Assembly (NCBI RefSeq): GCF_030413635.1
Contig: NZ_CP129235.1
Span: 3,472,001 to 3,536,000, forward strand
Direction: 5' to 3'
Length of the DNA: 64,000 bases
DNA from: Planococcus shenhongbingii
GTDB lineage: Bacteria > Bacillota > Bacilli > Bacillales_A > Planococcaceae
Program-made: the position numbers and the translations under genes
The notes under the pieces: generated by a model
The model's input: only the letters and a program-made list of their open reading frames with translations
What the model was told of the DNA's origin: nothing
The model's database searches: none
In this document: one piece after another, positions 35,395-43,222 of the stretch
Position numbering within the stretch: the stretch's first letter is position 1
Layout: each line of letters opens with the position of its first letter

Positions 35395-35438
35395 CAAATC
35401 GCCTCCTTCAACACATTAAAGTGTCGGAATGTCAGAAT

Positions 35439-35444
35439 ATTATA
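35439..35444 (-). promoter_or_regulatory. -10 element of gltB
   Basis: TATAAT on the minus strand, about 45 bases before the ATG. The hexamer 17 bp upstream (GTATAT) is a poor -35, which fits dependence on an activator, as GltC does in B. subtilis; a GltC-type site was not identified. Confidence 0.5.
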
Positions 35445-35522
35445 ACACAAGAGATGAATATATATACAACAAAAATAAGCATAAATTTCAAGGTTTTTTA
35501 TAAGAAATGTCAACGTAGTTGC

Positions 35523-35536
35523 TGTAAACGCTTTCA
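35523..35536. promoter_or_regulatory. cre (CcpA binding) site upstream of gltB
   Basis: TGTAAACGCTTTCA fits the CcpA consensus TGWAANCGNTNWCA at every position. It lies about 80-100 bp upstream of the gltB -10, a place from which CcpA usually activates rather than blocks. Confidence 0.65.
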
Positions 35537-35599
35537 AATCCATCTTCTGATCGGCTCTCTCTTTATCTAATTCACTGCATAATTATACATCTAGACAGC

Positions 35600-35633
35600 C
35601 AAAAGCCCCTGTCTATTGAAACAGGGGCTTTTC
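35600..35633 (-). terminator. Terminator of recQ
   Basis: AAAAGCCCCTGT pairs exactly with ACAGGGGCTTTT around a 9-base loop just after recQ. Confidence 0.85.
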
Positions 35634-35636
35634 AGT

Positions 35637-37418
35637 TTATCCTATTGAATTAGTGGTTGCTTCAAAAACACGGATCGCCTCAAGAAAAGCCTCTCCGTAT
35701 TTCTCTAGCTTATTGGCTCCGACTCCATTCACTTCCAGGAAGTCTTCAGCATTTTTTGGACGGCGCGCACACATATCCTGCAATGTTTTATCCGAAAAAA
35801 TAACGAACGGCGGCACTCCTCCTTTATCGGCCAGTTCTTTCCGGATTTTTCGGAGTTCTTCAAACAATGGATCGTTTTCTGCTATCCGCTTCGTTACAAC
35901 TGCACCTTTTCTCATTACTTTCCGCTTGCCAAGAAGCACATCCCGCCCACCGTCAGGCACATAGATTGTCGGGTATGCCCCTTGCTCTACTGCCAGCAGT
36001 TCCTGGGAAATCATAAATTCCATTAAGTTTGACACTTCTTTAGCGGACTGATGCTTTAGAATGCCGTAAGTCGATAATTTATCAAAGCCGAAATCTAGAA
36101 TTTTTTTATTGCGAGAGCCCGTCAGCACTTGCGCCGTCATCATCTTCCCGAATTTCTGGCCCATGCGAATGACGCAGGACAGCACCATCTGTACATCTTT
36201 TGTAACATCCATGCTTTCCCGCTCATCATTGCAGCTTCCGCAATGGCCGCATGGTTCAGCAGCTAAATCACCAAAATAATGAATGATGAATTGCTGCAGG
36301 CAGCTTTCAGTATGGCAATAATCGACCATTGCCTGCAGTTTCACCAATTCTCCGGGAATCCGGCTTGGATCTTGTGCTTGATCGATCAAAAAACGCTGGG
36401 TCTGGACGTCCTGTGAGGCATATAGAACCATACATTCACTTGGCAATCCGTCACGTCCAGCACGCCCGGCTTCCTGATAATAGCTCTCCATATTTTTTGG
36501 CAGCTGATAGTGGATAACATATCTTATATTGGATTTGTTTATACCCATTCCAAAGGCATTGGTAGCCACCATCACAGTCACTTCATCGTTCAGGAACTGC
36601 TCCTGCCCGTTTTTACGTTCTGCATCCGGCATTCCTGCATGGTACCTGGCTGCTTTCACACCTTTTTTCACCAGCATGTCGTAAACGGAATCGACTGTTT
36701 TCCGAGTAGCGGCATAAATGATTCCTGCTTCTTTATCATTCTTTTGCACATACTCTTTTACAAAACGTTCGCGGTCTTGTCCCTGAATCACCGAGAAAGT
36801 TAAATTAGAACGTTCAAATCCAGTCATAACGGTATGCTGTTCTTCAATATCTAAAATACGGCATATATCTTCCCGTACTTGCGGCGTTGCTGTCGCTGTC
36901 AGCGCAAGCACAGTCGGATTGTTCGGAAACAAGCCCGCCATGCGGCTGATCAAGCGGTAACTCGGGCGAAAATCATGTCCCCATTGTGAAATACAATGCG
37001 CTTCATCAACAGCGATCAGCGGCACATGAACGCCTTGCAATTCGTTCAGGAACATTTCGGAATCCAGGCGTTCCGGTGCAATATACAAAAGTTTCACCGC
37101 ACCTCGCTGGACGTCATACATAGTTTCCCGCACTTCATCAAAACCCAGGGAACTGTTTATATAAGCTGCTGGTATCCCGGCAGCCAAAAGTGAATCCACT
37201 TGATCCTTCATCAAAGAGATCAGCGGAGATATTACAATGGTCGTGCCTTCCATCACCAGCGCAGGAATCTGATAACACATCGATTTCCCTCCGCCAGTGG
37301 GCATGACACAAATCGAATTATGGCCTTCAAACACTTGTGTAATCGCTTGTTCTTGACCCTTCCGGAACGTCTCATACCCAAAATACGACTGCAATAATTT
37401 TCTTGCTTCTTCCAACAA
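35637..37418 (-). CDS. recQ: ATP-dependent DNA helicase RecQ
   Basis: 593-residue 3'-5' DNA helicase of recombination and repair. Walker A is MPTGGGKSMCYQIPAL, motif II AVDEAHCISQWGHDFRP, with GFERSNLTF, MGINKSNIRYV and QEAGRAGRDGLPS further on. The RQC zinc-binding cysteines (CHTESC, CGHCGSC, about 375-400) and a C-terminal HRDC domain (about 520-590) are present, the full RecQ form. The reading frame extends upstream, but the start is probably TTG 37418: GGGAG lies 9 bases before it and the protein then has the length of B. subtilis RecQ. Confidence 0.92.
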   Translation of the reverse strand: MLEEARKLLQSYFGYETFRKGQEQAITQVFEGHNSICVMPTGGGKSMCYQIPALVMEGTTIVISPLISLMKDQVDSLLAAGIPAAYINSSLGFDEVRETMYDVQRGAVKLLYIAPERLDSEMFLNELQGVHVPLIAVDEAHCISQWGHDFRPSYRLISRMAGLFPNNPTVLALTATATPQVREDICRILDIEEQHTVMTGFERSNLTFSVIQGQDRERFVKEYVQKNDKEAGIIYAATRKTVDSVYDMLVKKGVKAARYHAGMPDAERKNGQEQFLNDEVTVMVATNAFGMGINKSNIRYVIHYQLPKNMESYYQEAGRAGRDGLPSECMVLYASQDVQTQRFLIDQAQDPSRIPGELVKLQAMVDYCHTESCLQQFIIHYFGDLAAEPCGHCGSCNDERESMDVTKDVQMVLSCVIRMGQKFGKMMTAQVLTGSRNKKILDFGFDKLSTYGILKHQSAKEVSNLMEFMISQELLAVEQGAYPTIYVPDGGRDVLLGKRKVMRKGAVVTKRIAENDPLFEELRKIRKELADKGGVPPFVIFSDKTLQDMCARRPKNAEDFLEVNGVGANKLEKYGEAFLEAIRVFEATTNSIG

Positions 37419-37515
37419 AATTAAACACTCCCAAAACTCGTCTCGTACTGAGTAGCTTATCATATTTTCGGCTAATTTTTCTCTTTCCGAATTCACTGGC
37501 AGCGGTGAAATAAAA

Positions 37516-37552
37516 AAACTGTTCCAAAAGCCTATGCTTCTGAAACAGTTTC
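37516..37552 (-). terminator. Terminator overlapping the end of the GXWXG/DUF4334 gene
   Basis: AAACTGTTTCA and TGGAACAGTTT form a stem (one wobble) whose 5' arm lies inside the last codons of the upstream gene. Confidence 0.7.
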
Positions 37553-38029
37553 CACTTTTTCCAATACGAAAAAATAAGGTTCCTTATCGCCTTTGCGATC
37601 CATCATGCCCATTAACACCTGATTGTCCACTTTACGGAAATGGTCGATAATCGGTAAATTGTCATAGACCATTGCTGCGCTAGCCTTTCCGCGATGGGCC
37701 ACTTGCCGCATCCGGGCTTTGCCGCCTTCCGCTTTTATCAGTTTTCGCAAGTCCATAATTGGAACCGGATCGACGGCAAATATGTCTCCGTTTAACCCTC
37801 TGAACAATAAAGGATCTACATTTTCTGCATCATGAAATGCTTTGCCGTACCAATTTAGTTTCTTCAATACACCGTCCAGCGGATGCCCGGTGCGAAATTC
37901 GCTGCCTTCCCATGTACCAAGCAGCTCTTCGAGTCCTACTGGAGGAAGTTCATCAAAAATTCTGCAGGCAGTATGGGTGTCCGTTTCCCCGCGCTCTTTT
38001 ATCATCCAGAATTCTGCCGCAGCTTTCAT
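37532..38029 (-). CDS. GXWXG and DUF4334 domain protein
   Basis: 165 residues, soluble. The N-terminal half has the GXWXG motif in LLGTWEGSEFRTGHPLDG and the GKAFHDAENVDPLLF segment; the C-terminal half is DUF4334 (RQVAHRGKASAAMVYDNLPIIDHFRK ... LMGMMDRKG). This two-domain family occurs in Bacillales and Actinobacteria without a known role; the fold resembles lipocalin-like ligand binders. ATG 38029 lies 8 bases after AAAGGAG. No operon partner is seen. Confidence 0.82.
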   Translation of the reverse strand: MKAAAEFWMIKERGETDTHTACRIFDELPPVGLEELLGTWEGSEFRTGHPLDGVLKKLNWYGKAFHDAENVDPLLFRGLNGDIFAVDPVPIMDLRKLIKAEGGKARMRQVAHRGKASAAMVYDNLPIIDHFRKVDNQVLMGMMDRKGDKEPYFFVLEKVETVSEA

Positions 38030-38229
38030 CGAAGACACTCCTTTTTCATTTTTTAACAGCAGCCATAGAAAGAGGTTTGTAATGATTCCTTATACTGGTA
38101 ATTCTCTGATTTCCACTTTCTTTTTGAAGCGGCGACAGTAATTCATTGTTCGGCTTTCTTCTATAATATACATTCCGCAGCGATGTACTACCAAAAAGAG
38201 AGCGGCAAAGCCGGTAAAATAATTGCAGT

Positions 38230-38742
38230 TTACTTTCCCCAATCTTGATCATTGAAAAACCCAGTATACTTTTCGTACTTTGCAAGGGCATCTTTCAAAT
38301 CCTTCTCATTTTTAGCGAGCATTCGCTCTCGCGCTTTTTTGCGTTTGAACCGCATGCCATATGCTTGCTGAGCTGCATCGTTTGCCGCTTTTAAATGAGT
38401 GAATTCTACGGCCACTTCTTCATCCTGATCAGCTAATAAAGAAGCAAGCATTCCCGCTTTTCGATATAACTCTTCTGTCCCAAAACGTTCTTGTTCACGG
38501 TGAAGCAGGCCCGCCACAATGCAGCTAGGAAGATCTTGATCGACGCCTTTTGATAAATCGGTCAATAATTCAAGCATGCGGCGGCGGTTGCTTGAAAGGG
38601 ATAATACATAAAACACATGAGGAATCTCTTCAATCGGCTTTTCTGTTATATACTCATCAATTTTCTGGATTAAGTCTTCAGGCTTGATCAAATCAATCAG
38701 CATAGCCAGCCGGTATGTTTCATATAAAATGGTTCTGTCCAT
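38230..38742 (-). CDS. Conserved hypothetical helical protein
   Basis: 170 residues, all-helical and charged, with no membrane segment. It begins MDRTILYETYRLAMLIDLIKPEDLI and ends in a Lys/Arg-rich stretch (MRFKRKKARERMLAKNEKDLKDALAKYEKY). No domain recognised. The ribosome binding site (GCGGGCGATG) before ATG 38742 is weak, but the codon use and lack of alternative frames favour a real gene. Confidence 0.62.
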   Translation of the reverse strand: MDRTILYETYRLAMLIDLIKPEDLIQKIDEYITEKPIEEIPHVFYVLSLSSNRRRMLELLTDLSKGVDQDLPSCIVAGLLHREQERFGTEELYRKAGMLASLLADQDEEVAVEFTHLKAANDAAQQAYGMRFKRKKARERMLAKNEKDLKDALAKYEKYTGFFNDQDWGK

Positions 38743-38942
38743 AGCATCATCGCCCGCTTCACTTAAATTTCATACAATTTATGATTGTTTCTCTATCTAT
38801 ATAAATATCATACAAAACTTTTAAGCCAAGCAGTATCCCTGGACCCTTTTCTTGTCCTTTTTTTTATCTCCTGCTTCTTTTCTGCTTCTTCCATTATTAT
38901 AAGAAGGCTATTAAATAAAGTGTTAACAAGAAACTCCAAAAA

Positions 38943-38978
38943 ATAAAAGCCCATTCCTGAAGCGAATGGGCTTTTATC
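38943..38978 (-). terminator. Terminator of the XRE-family gene
   Basis: ATAAAAGCCCATTC pairs with GAATGGGCTTTTAT, with T residues on the minus strand. Confidence 0.85.
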
Positions 38979-39000
38979 ATAGTTTTTATAAAATAATAAA

Positions 39001-39342
39001 TTAAGAATTGACGGCTCCGTAACTTCCCATTCGGCGCTTCACTTGAATATATGACGCCGCTTCAGCAATTTCCGTTTCATCAAGCGGCTTATTGTCGAGC
39101 AATATTTTATAGTCATTTATAGTGGATAAATCAATGACTTTCTCAGTCCGATCCAGTAGACTGTCAACCGATACATCAAAGAAATCGGCAAGCATTGAAA
39201 GATGGCTAACAGAGATTTGCTTTTTCCCGCTTTCATAAGCCCAAACGGTGCTTTTTGCAAAACCGACTTTTTCAGCTAATTGTTCCGGGGATAGCTCTCT
39301 TGCTTCTCTTAAATCTCTGATTTTTTTCCCTAAATCTTTCAT
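39001..39342 (-). CDS. XRE-family transcriptional regulator
   Basis: 113 residues. The N-terminal HTH (about 5-60) has LSPEQLAEKVGFAKSTVWAYESGKKQIS, and a C-terminal part (about 70-113) with IDLSTINDYKILLDNKPLDETEIAEAASYIQ resembles the dimerisation helices of SinR- and Rok-type small repressors. AAAGGAG precedes ATG 39342. A promoter (TTGTAT-N17-TATATT) overlaps an inverted repeat, suggesting autoregulation. Its target may be the neighbouring divergent peptide transporter gene, but this is inference. Confidence 0.8.
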   Translation of the reverse strand: MKDLGKKIRDLREARELSPEQLAEKVGFAKSTVWAYESGKKQISVSHLSMLADFFDVSVDSLLDRTEKVIDLSTINDYKILLDNKPLDETEIAEAASYIQVKRRMGSYGAVNS

Positions 39343-39385
39343 TTTTCTTCCTGCTCCTTTTGTGGTTAAATTTCTAACTATTTAA

Positions 39386-39454
39386 AATATACTGTATCTT
39401 AGAATATTATACAATATATTTCTATAATATTCGACTAAATTTTCGATAATTTAG
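39386..39454 (-). promoter_or_regulatory. XRE gene promoter with two inverted repeats
   Basis: Minus strand TTGTAT (39409-39414), 17 bp, TATATT (39386-39391). The inverted repeat GAATATTATA-N11-TATAATATTC (39402-39432) covers the -35, and CTAAATT-N6-AATTTAG (39435-39454) follows upstream. Both are plausible operators for the encoded repressor. Confidence 0.5.
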
Positions 39455-39696
39455 TGAACAACTTCGACATATTTCGACCCCGGGTCCATTTAATGGTTAT
39501 TTGTTCTTGTTTTCATAGTTCTTCCAATTACCTAATACCTATATTTTCGGATAAATGGAAACAGAACCCATATAGCTCTACAGTTCTTCTTTTATGGTAG
39601 ACTATTATTCCAATCAAACTTTAACGAATATTCCATCTTTTGAAAACCTTATCCTCTTTTTATGCAGTGCCTATATTACTAATTTTTAAATTTATT

Positions 39697-39725
39697 TTGA
39701 TTTTCAACTTCAAAAAAAGTATTAT
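39697..39725 (+). promoter_or_regulatory. SigA-type promoter of the POT transporter
   Basis: TTGATT (39697-39702), 17 bp, TATTAT (39720-39725), 30 bp before the start codon. Confidence 0.6.
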
Positions 39726-39754
39726 AGTAACATACATAAAAAGGAGGTTGTAAG

Positions 39755-41251
39755 ATGTCTGACAAATACACTCGACAAGACATCGTAAATAGCGTGCCGC
39801 AAAAAGGTTTTTTTGGCCATCCTAAGGGGCTTTTTACATTATTCACTACAGAGTTTTGGGAGCGGTTCTCATATTACGGCATGAGAGCGATCCTTGTTTA
39901 CTATATGTACTACGAACTTTCACAAGGCGGATTAGGACTTGACCAGACCGTTGCGCTTTCCATCATGTCCATCTATGGTTCACTGGTGTACATGTCCGGC
40001 ATTATCGGAGGCTGGTTGGCCGATCGGATATTCGGTACATCAAAAGCCGTATTCTATGGCGGTATTCTGATCATGCTTGGACATATCGCACTTGCGATTC
40101 CAGGCAGCTTGCCTCTGTTCTTCGTCTCCATGGTTCTGATTGTACTTGGAACCGGTTTGTTAAAACCTAATGTCTCGAGTGTTGTCGGGGAGATTTACGC
40201 AGAAAATGACAATCGCCGGGATGCCGGTTTCAGCATCTTCTATATGGGCATCAACTTAGGAGCTTTCCTGGCTCCATTGATTGTTGGTACAGTCGGCATG
40301 AAAGTCAACTTCCATTTAGGGTTTAGTATTGCGGCAGTCGGGATGTTCCTCGGTTTAGTCCTTTTTGTTGCAACGAAAAAGAAAAACCTCGGCCTTGCCG
40401 GAACAATTGTTCCCAACCCTTTGTCTCCAACTGAAAAGTCACGGACTATAAAAATCTTCACGATTGCAGCTATAATCATCGCCGCAGTTGTTTACTTCGG
40501 ACTTGAATATGGATTCTTGACGTTCAACAGCTTTATCGCCACTGTCGGCATCTTCGGTTTGTTGATCCCGACAGCTTACTTCGTCGTCATGTACCGAAGC
40601 AAAAAAACGACCGAAGTGGAACGTTCACGCATTTTAGCGTATATTCCTTTGTTTATTGCATCTGTCATGTTCTGGGCAATCCAGGAACAAGGTTCTACCA
40701 TCTTGGCAGCATATGCAGACACACGGACTGACCTGGAATTTGCGGGAATCACCATTTCCCCTGCCTGGTTCCAGTCCTTGAACCCACTCTTTATCATTAC
40801 TTTAGCTCCGGTTTTTGCATGGTTATGGGTACGCTTAGGCAGCCGCCAGCCATCCGTTCCGCAAAAATTCTCTCTTGGCCTGTTATTTGCCGGGATTTCG
40901 TTCCTTGTAATTCTGCTGCCTGCTTATTTTGGCGGTACAGAAACATTGGTAAATCCATTATGGCTGGTTCTCAGCTATCTCATCGTTGTATTGGGTGAAT
41001 TGTGCTTATCGCCGGTCGGCTTATCAGCTACGACCAAACTGGCTCCTGCCGCATTCTCTGCACAAACCATGAGTTTATGGTTCTTGTCAAACGCAGCTGC
41101 ACAAGCAATCAACGCACAGCTCGTGAAATTCTATACAGTTGAAAACGAAATGATGTACTTCGGACTTATTGGTGGAGCATCCATCGTCCTGAGTATTATC
41201 CTGTTCCTTTTCGCTCCAACGATCCAGCGCTATATGAGAGGCGTAAGGTAA
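39755..41251 (+). CDS. Proton-dependent oligopeptide transporter (POT/PTR2, DtpT-like)
   Basis: 498 residues with about 12-14 transmembrane helices. The family signature FSYYGMRAILVYYM near residue 40 and the PTR2 motif FSIFYMGINLGAFLAPLI (about 165-182) are clear; the proton-coupling ExxER motif appears as FTTEFWERFSYYG. It imports di- and tripeptides with protons. AAAGGAGG stands 8 bases before ATG 39755. The gene is monocistronic and ends where a structured repeat begins. Confidence 0.92.
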   Translation: MSDKYTRQDIVNSVPQKGFFGHPKGLFTLFTTEFWERFSYYGMRAILVYYMYYELSQGGLGLDQTVALSIMSIYGSLVYMSGIIGGWLADRIFGTSKAVFYGGILIMLGHIALAIPGSLPLFFVSMVLIVLGTGLLKPNVSSVVGEIYAENDNRRDAGFSIFYMGINLGAFLAPLIVGTVGMKVNFHLGFSIAAVGMFLGLVLFVATKKKNLGLAGTIVPNPLSPTEKSRTIKIFTIAAIIIAAVVYFGLEYGFLTFNSFIATVGIFGLLIPTAYFVVMYRSKKTTEVERSRILAYIPLFIASVMFWAIQEQGSTILAAYADTRTDLEFAGITISPAWFQSLNPLFIITLAPVFAWLWVRLGSRQPSVPQKFSLGLLFAGISFLVILLPAYFGGTETLVNPLWLVLSYLIVVLGELCLSPVGLSATTKLAPAAFSAQTMSLWFLSNAAAQAINAQLVKFYTVENEMMYFGLIGGASIVLSIILFLFAPTIQRYMRGVR

Positions 41252-41261
41252 CATGAAAAGC

Positions 41262-41430
41262 GGAAGCGGCCGTTCAGATTCGACCGGCATAAGACAGACC
41301 AGCGAAGTGGCGCTCTTTGCCGCACAGCTGGGTTGGCTTATGACCCGAGAATCTGTCCGCTGCAGCTAGACACCTACGAAAAGCGGAAGCACCTGCTCAG
41401 CTCCGACAAGCGCTGGAGGAGCTAAGTGCT
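41262..41430. repeat. Structured dispersed repeat: two long hairpins
   Basis: After the POT stop, hairpin 1 nests AGATTC/GAATCT (41276-41281, 41349-41354), CATAAG/CTTATG (41288-41293, 41337-41342) and CCAGC/GCTGG (41299-41303, 41327-41331). Hairpin 2 nests AGCAC/GTGCT and AGCTCC/GGAGCT (41388-41430). AAAGCGGAAGC begins both units. This family is widespread in Bacillaceae/Planococcaceae intergenic DNA and its function is unknown. Confidence 0.72.
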
Positions 41431-41455
41431 GAAGCTAGAACACAATGAAAAATAG

Positions 41456-41493
41456 AAAGGCCCGGAAGCAAACTACTTCCGGGCCTTTTTTCT
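41456..41493. terminator. Terminator between POT repeat and pentapeptide gene
   Basis: AAAGGCCCGGAAG pairs exactly with CTTCCGGGCCTTT with long A and T runs. Confidence 0.88.
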
Positions 41494-41508
41494 TTCTATA
41501 TATATATA

Positions 41509-42153
41509 TCATCCTTCTTTAATCACAAGCCCCATCTGCCTCGCAAATGCCAGTGCCTGTTCGGTTGATACTTGGCAGCCTGCCAGTTTTTCTGTCGTCA
41601 CTTGGATGGTCTCGAACGAATTGCTGCTTAGATCGACGCCTTTTAAACTAGTTTCTACAAAATTCGCATCGTTCATATCGCATTTGCAGAATTCTATATT
41701 TTTCAGTTCCGCCTCATAAAAATCAGCATAGCGCAATGATGAATTTTCAAAGCGCGCCGTATTGCAAAGCGAAAAGCCGAATGTTGCATAATTGAGCACA
41801 CAATCTTTAAACAGTGTATGCCGGATTCCGGCTTCGGCAAAGTTAGTGCCGACTAATTTCGAATCATGGAATTCAGTCCGATGAAAAACCGCGCGGCTGA
41901 AATCTGCATTCGACAAATCACAATTAAGAAACAGCACATCGACAAACTCGCTGCGCGGCCATACCACTTCTAAGAAATTCACATTTTCAAAAACCACTTG
42001 ATCGATGTGCAGAGCCTCATCTCTCCCATAATCAATGGTTTCCTGCACAATCTTGCACTTGCTGATGTAAGTATCATCGACTGCCGAAAGGAACGGCTGG
42101 ATTTCCAGCTGTTTCGAAATTGACGGTGCTGCCCGATTCGTCTTTTTCATCAT
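41509..42153 (-). CDS. Pentapeptide-repeat protein
   Basis: 214 residues. From about residue 45 to 180 it consists of A(D/N)LXX-type pentapeptides (for example CDLSNADFSRAVFHRTEF), which fold into a right-handed quadrilateral beta helix that can mimic DNA. Related Qnr- and MfpA-like proteins shield gyrase from inhibitors; whether this one does is unknown, and it is more likely a housekeeping member. GGGAG lies 7-10 bases before ATG 42153/42150. Followed downstream by the POT region's shared terminator. Confidence 0.82.
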   Translation of the reverse strand: MMKKTNRAAPSISKQLEIQPFLSAVDDTYISKCKIVQETIDYGRDEALHIDQVVFENVNFLEVVWPRSEFVDVLFLNCDLSNADFSRAVFHRTEFHDSKLVGTNFAEAGIRHTLFKDCVLNYATFGFSLCNTARFENSSLRYADFYEAELKNIEFCKCDMNDANFVETSLKGVDLSSNSFETIQVTTEKLAGCQVSTEQALAFARQMGLVIKEG

Positions 42154-42177
42154 TCATTTCTCCCTTAATACAAGTAA

Positions 42178-42204
42178 ACGGCTGCTTTTTTAAAAAGCAG
42201 CCGC
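42178..42204 (-). terminator. Terminator of the USP-like gene
   Basis: CGGCTGCTTTTT pairs with AAAAAGCAGCCG, a 12-bp perfect stem with a very short loop. Confidence 0.8.
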
Positions 42205-42219
42205 TATTGCACAAATCTA

Positions 42220-42909
42220 TTATTTACTTACTAATTCTTTGCCCAGACATGAGCTGACAACTGTTGGCTGAGTAATGCGGTCGTCTGTCACTTCCACTTG
42301 GTACAATTTATTGTTATGCATGAATTTGAAAATCCCGTTATTGAAATCTGTCCCGATGTCTTTAAAGAAGATTCCCTCGTATTGGCATTCTTTCGTTTGT
42401 GAAAAATTGATTTTATAGGTCTCTCCGTCTCTCACTAAATAACAACGAACGCCTTTTTCAAATTCTTCATGGTCTTCCCCTTTGATGCTGCGATCTACTG
42501 AAACGACATGGAAATCGACAAATGGGATTTCACGCAACAGCGTGTTCATGAAGGAACCTTTTGTGATTTCTTCCCAGCGGCTTCTTGCCGTTTGACCGAC
42601 AATGATCTGCGTGATGTTTAACTCATGAGCCACTTCCGCAATGACTTTTGCCGAGGGGCGTCTTTCATTATCACGGATAATGAATTCCTCTGCTCCATAT
42701 TCTTCGGCCATTTCTTTCCAGCGCTCGACATAAGCAGATTTTTCCGCGTCAAACTCATCAAATGGAAGTGCATCCACTGTCAAGATATACAGGGGGCAAT
42801 CCAGCATGTTCGCGAGTTTATTGCCTCGGTTGATCAGGCGCTCACCATTCGGCCCGTAAAATACACAAACCAATATGCTTTCATCCATCCGACCTCTAAT
42901 TTTTTTCAT
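42220..42909 (-). CDS. KdpD-like universal stress domain protein
   Basis: 229 residues. Residues 8-150 resemble the USP-type domain of KdpD: ILVCVFYGPNGERLINRGNKLA, TVDALPFDEF, IIVGQTARSRWEEITKGSFMNTLLREI. No kinase, membrane part or KdpD N-terminal domain is present. The remaining residues form a C-terminal beta domain (about 155-229). GGAGGGG lies 7 bases before ATG 42909. A SigA promoter (TTGATT-N17-TATAAT, 42964-42992) is upstream. Its position beside the Mrp operon, divergent from it, suggests a cation or nucleotide sensing role (inference). Confidence 0.7.
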   Translation of the reverse strand: MKKIRGRMDESILVCVFYGPNGERLINRGNKLANMLDCPLYILTVDALPFDEFDAEKSAYVERWKEMAEEYGAEEFIIRDNERRPSAKVIAEVAHELNITQIIVGQTARSRWEEITKGSFMNTLLREIPFVDFHVVSVDRSIKGEDHEEFEKGVRCYLVRDGETYKINFSQTKECQYEGIFFKDIGTDFNNGIFKFMHNNKLYQVEVTDDRITQPTVVSSCLGKELVSK

Positions 42910-42963
42910 TGTATTACCCCTCCAGGGATTGTTATTCATAAGCCGTCATCTCAAAACTATGAA

Positions 42964-42992
42964 ATTATACTGCGGATTCCAGTAAAAATCAA
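42964..42992 (-). promoter_or_regulatory. SigA promoter of the USP-like gene
   Basis: Minus strand TTGATT (42987-42992), 17 bp, TATAAT (42964-42969). Confidence 0.65.
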
Positions 42993-43222
42993 GGAAATGA
43001 GACTTTCTATAGTTGCTTGCTGTATGATTTGAATTGCTTAATTTAGACCATAGCCGACTTCACAAGTGAAAGCAACCCTTTTTTACTGTATAATTTAATG
43101 TATATGTTTATGCTCTGATTTATTGAGCTTTTAGCTTTTTTTGCCGCACCGGATTGCAATTATTCTATCTATTATGTTATTCCCTTTTTATATTTTTCTA
43201 TTCTGATTCAGGAGGTCTTGCT

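Larger units (their letters stand above)
39343..39754. other. AT-rich intergenic region between XRE and POT genes
   Basis: About 410 bp with no supported gene. It holds the XRE promoter (39386-39414), two inverted repeats (39402-39432 and 39435-39454) and the POT promoter (39697-39725). About 240 bp of AT-rich DNA between them is unexplained. Confidence 0.6.

Noticed and set aside
38046..38291. 81-codon minus-strand frame before the GXWXG gene
   Set aside because: It overlaps the end of the hypothetical gene at 38230-38742 and has no ribosome binding site.
39434..39448. CodY-box-like AATTTTC sequence upstream of the peptide transporter
   Set aside because: Four of 15 consensus positions differ, and the match is explained by the AT-rich inverted repeat.
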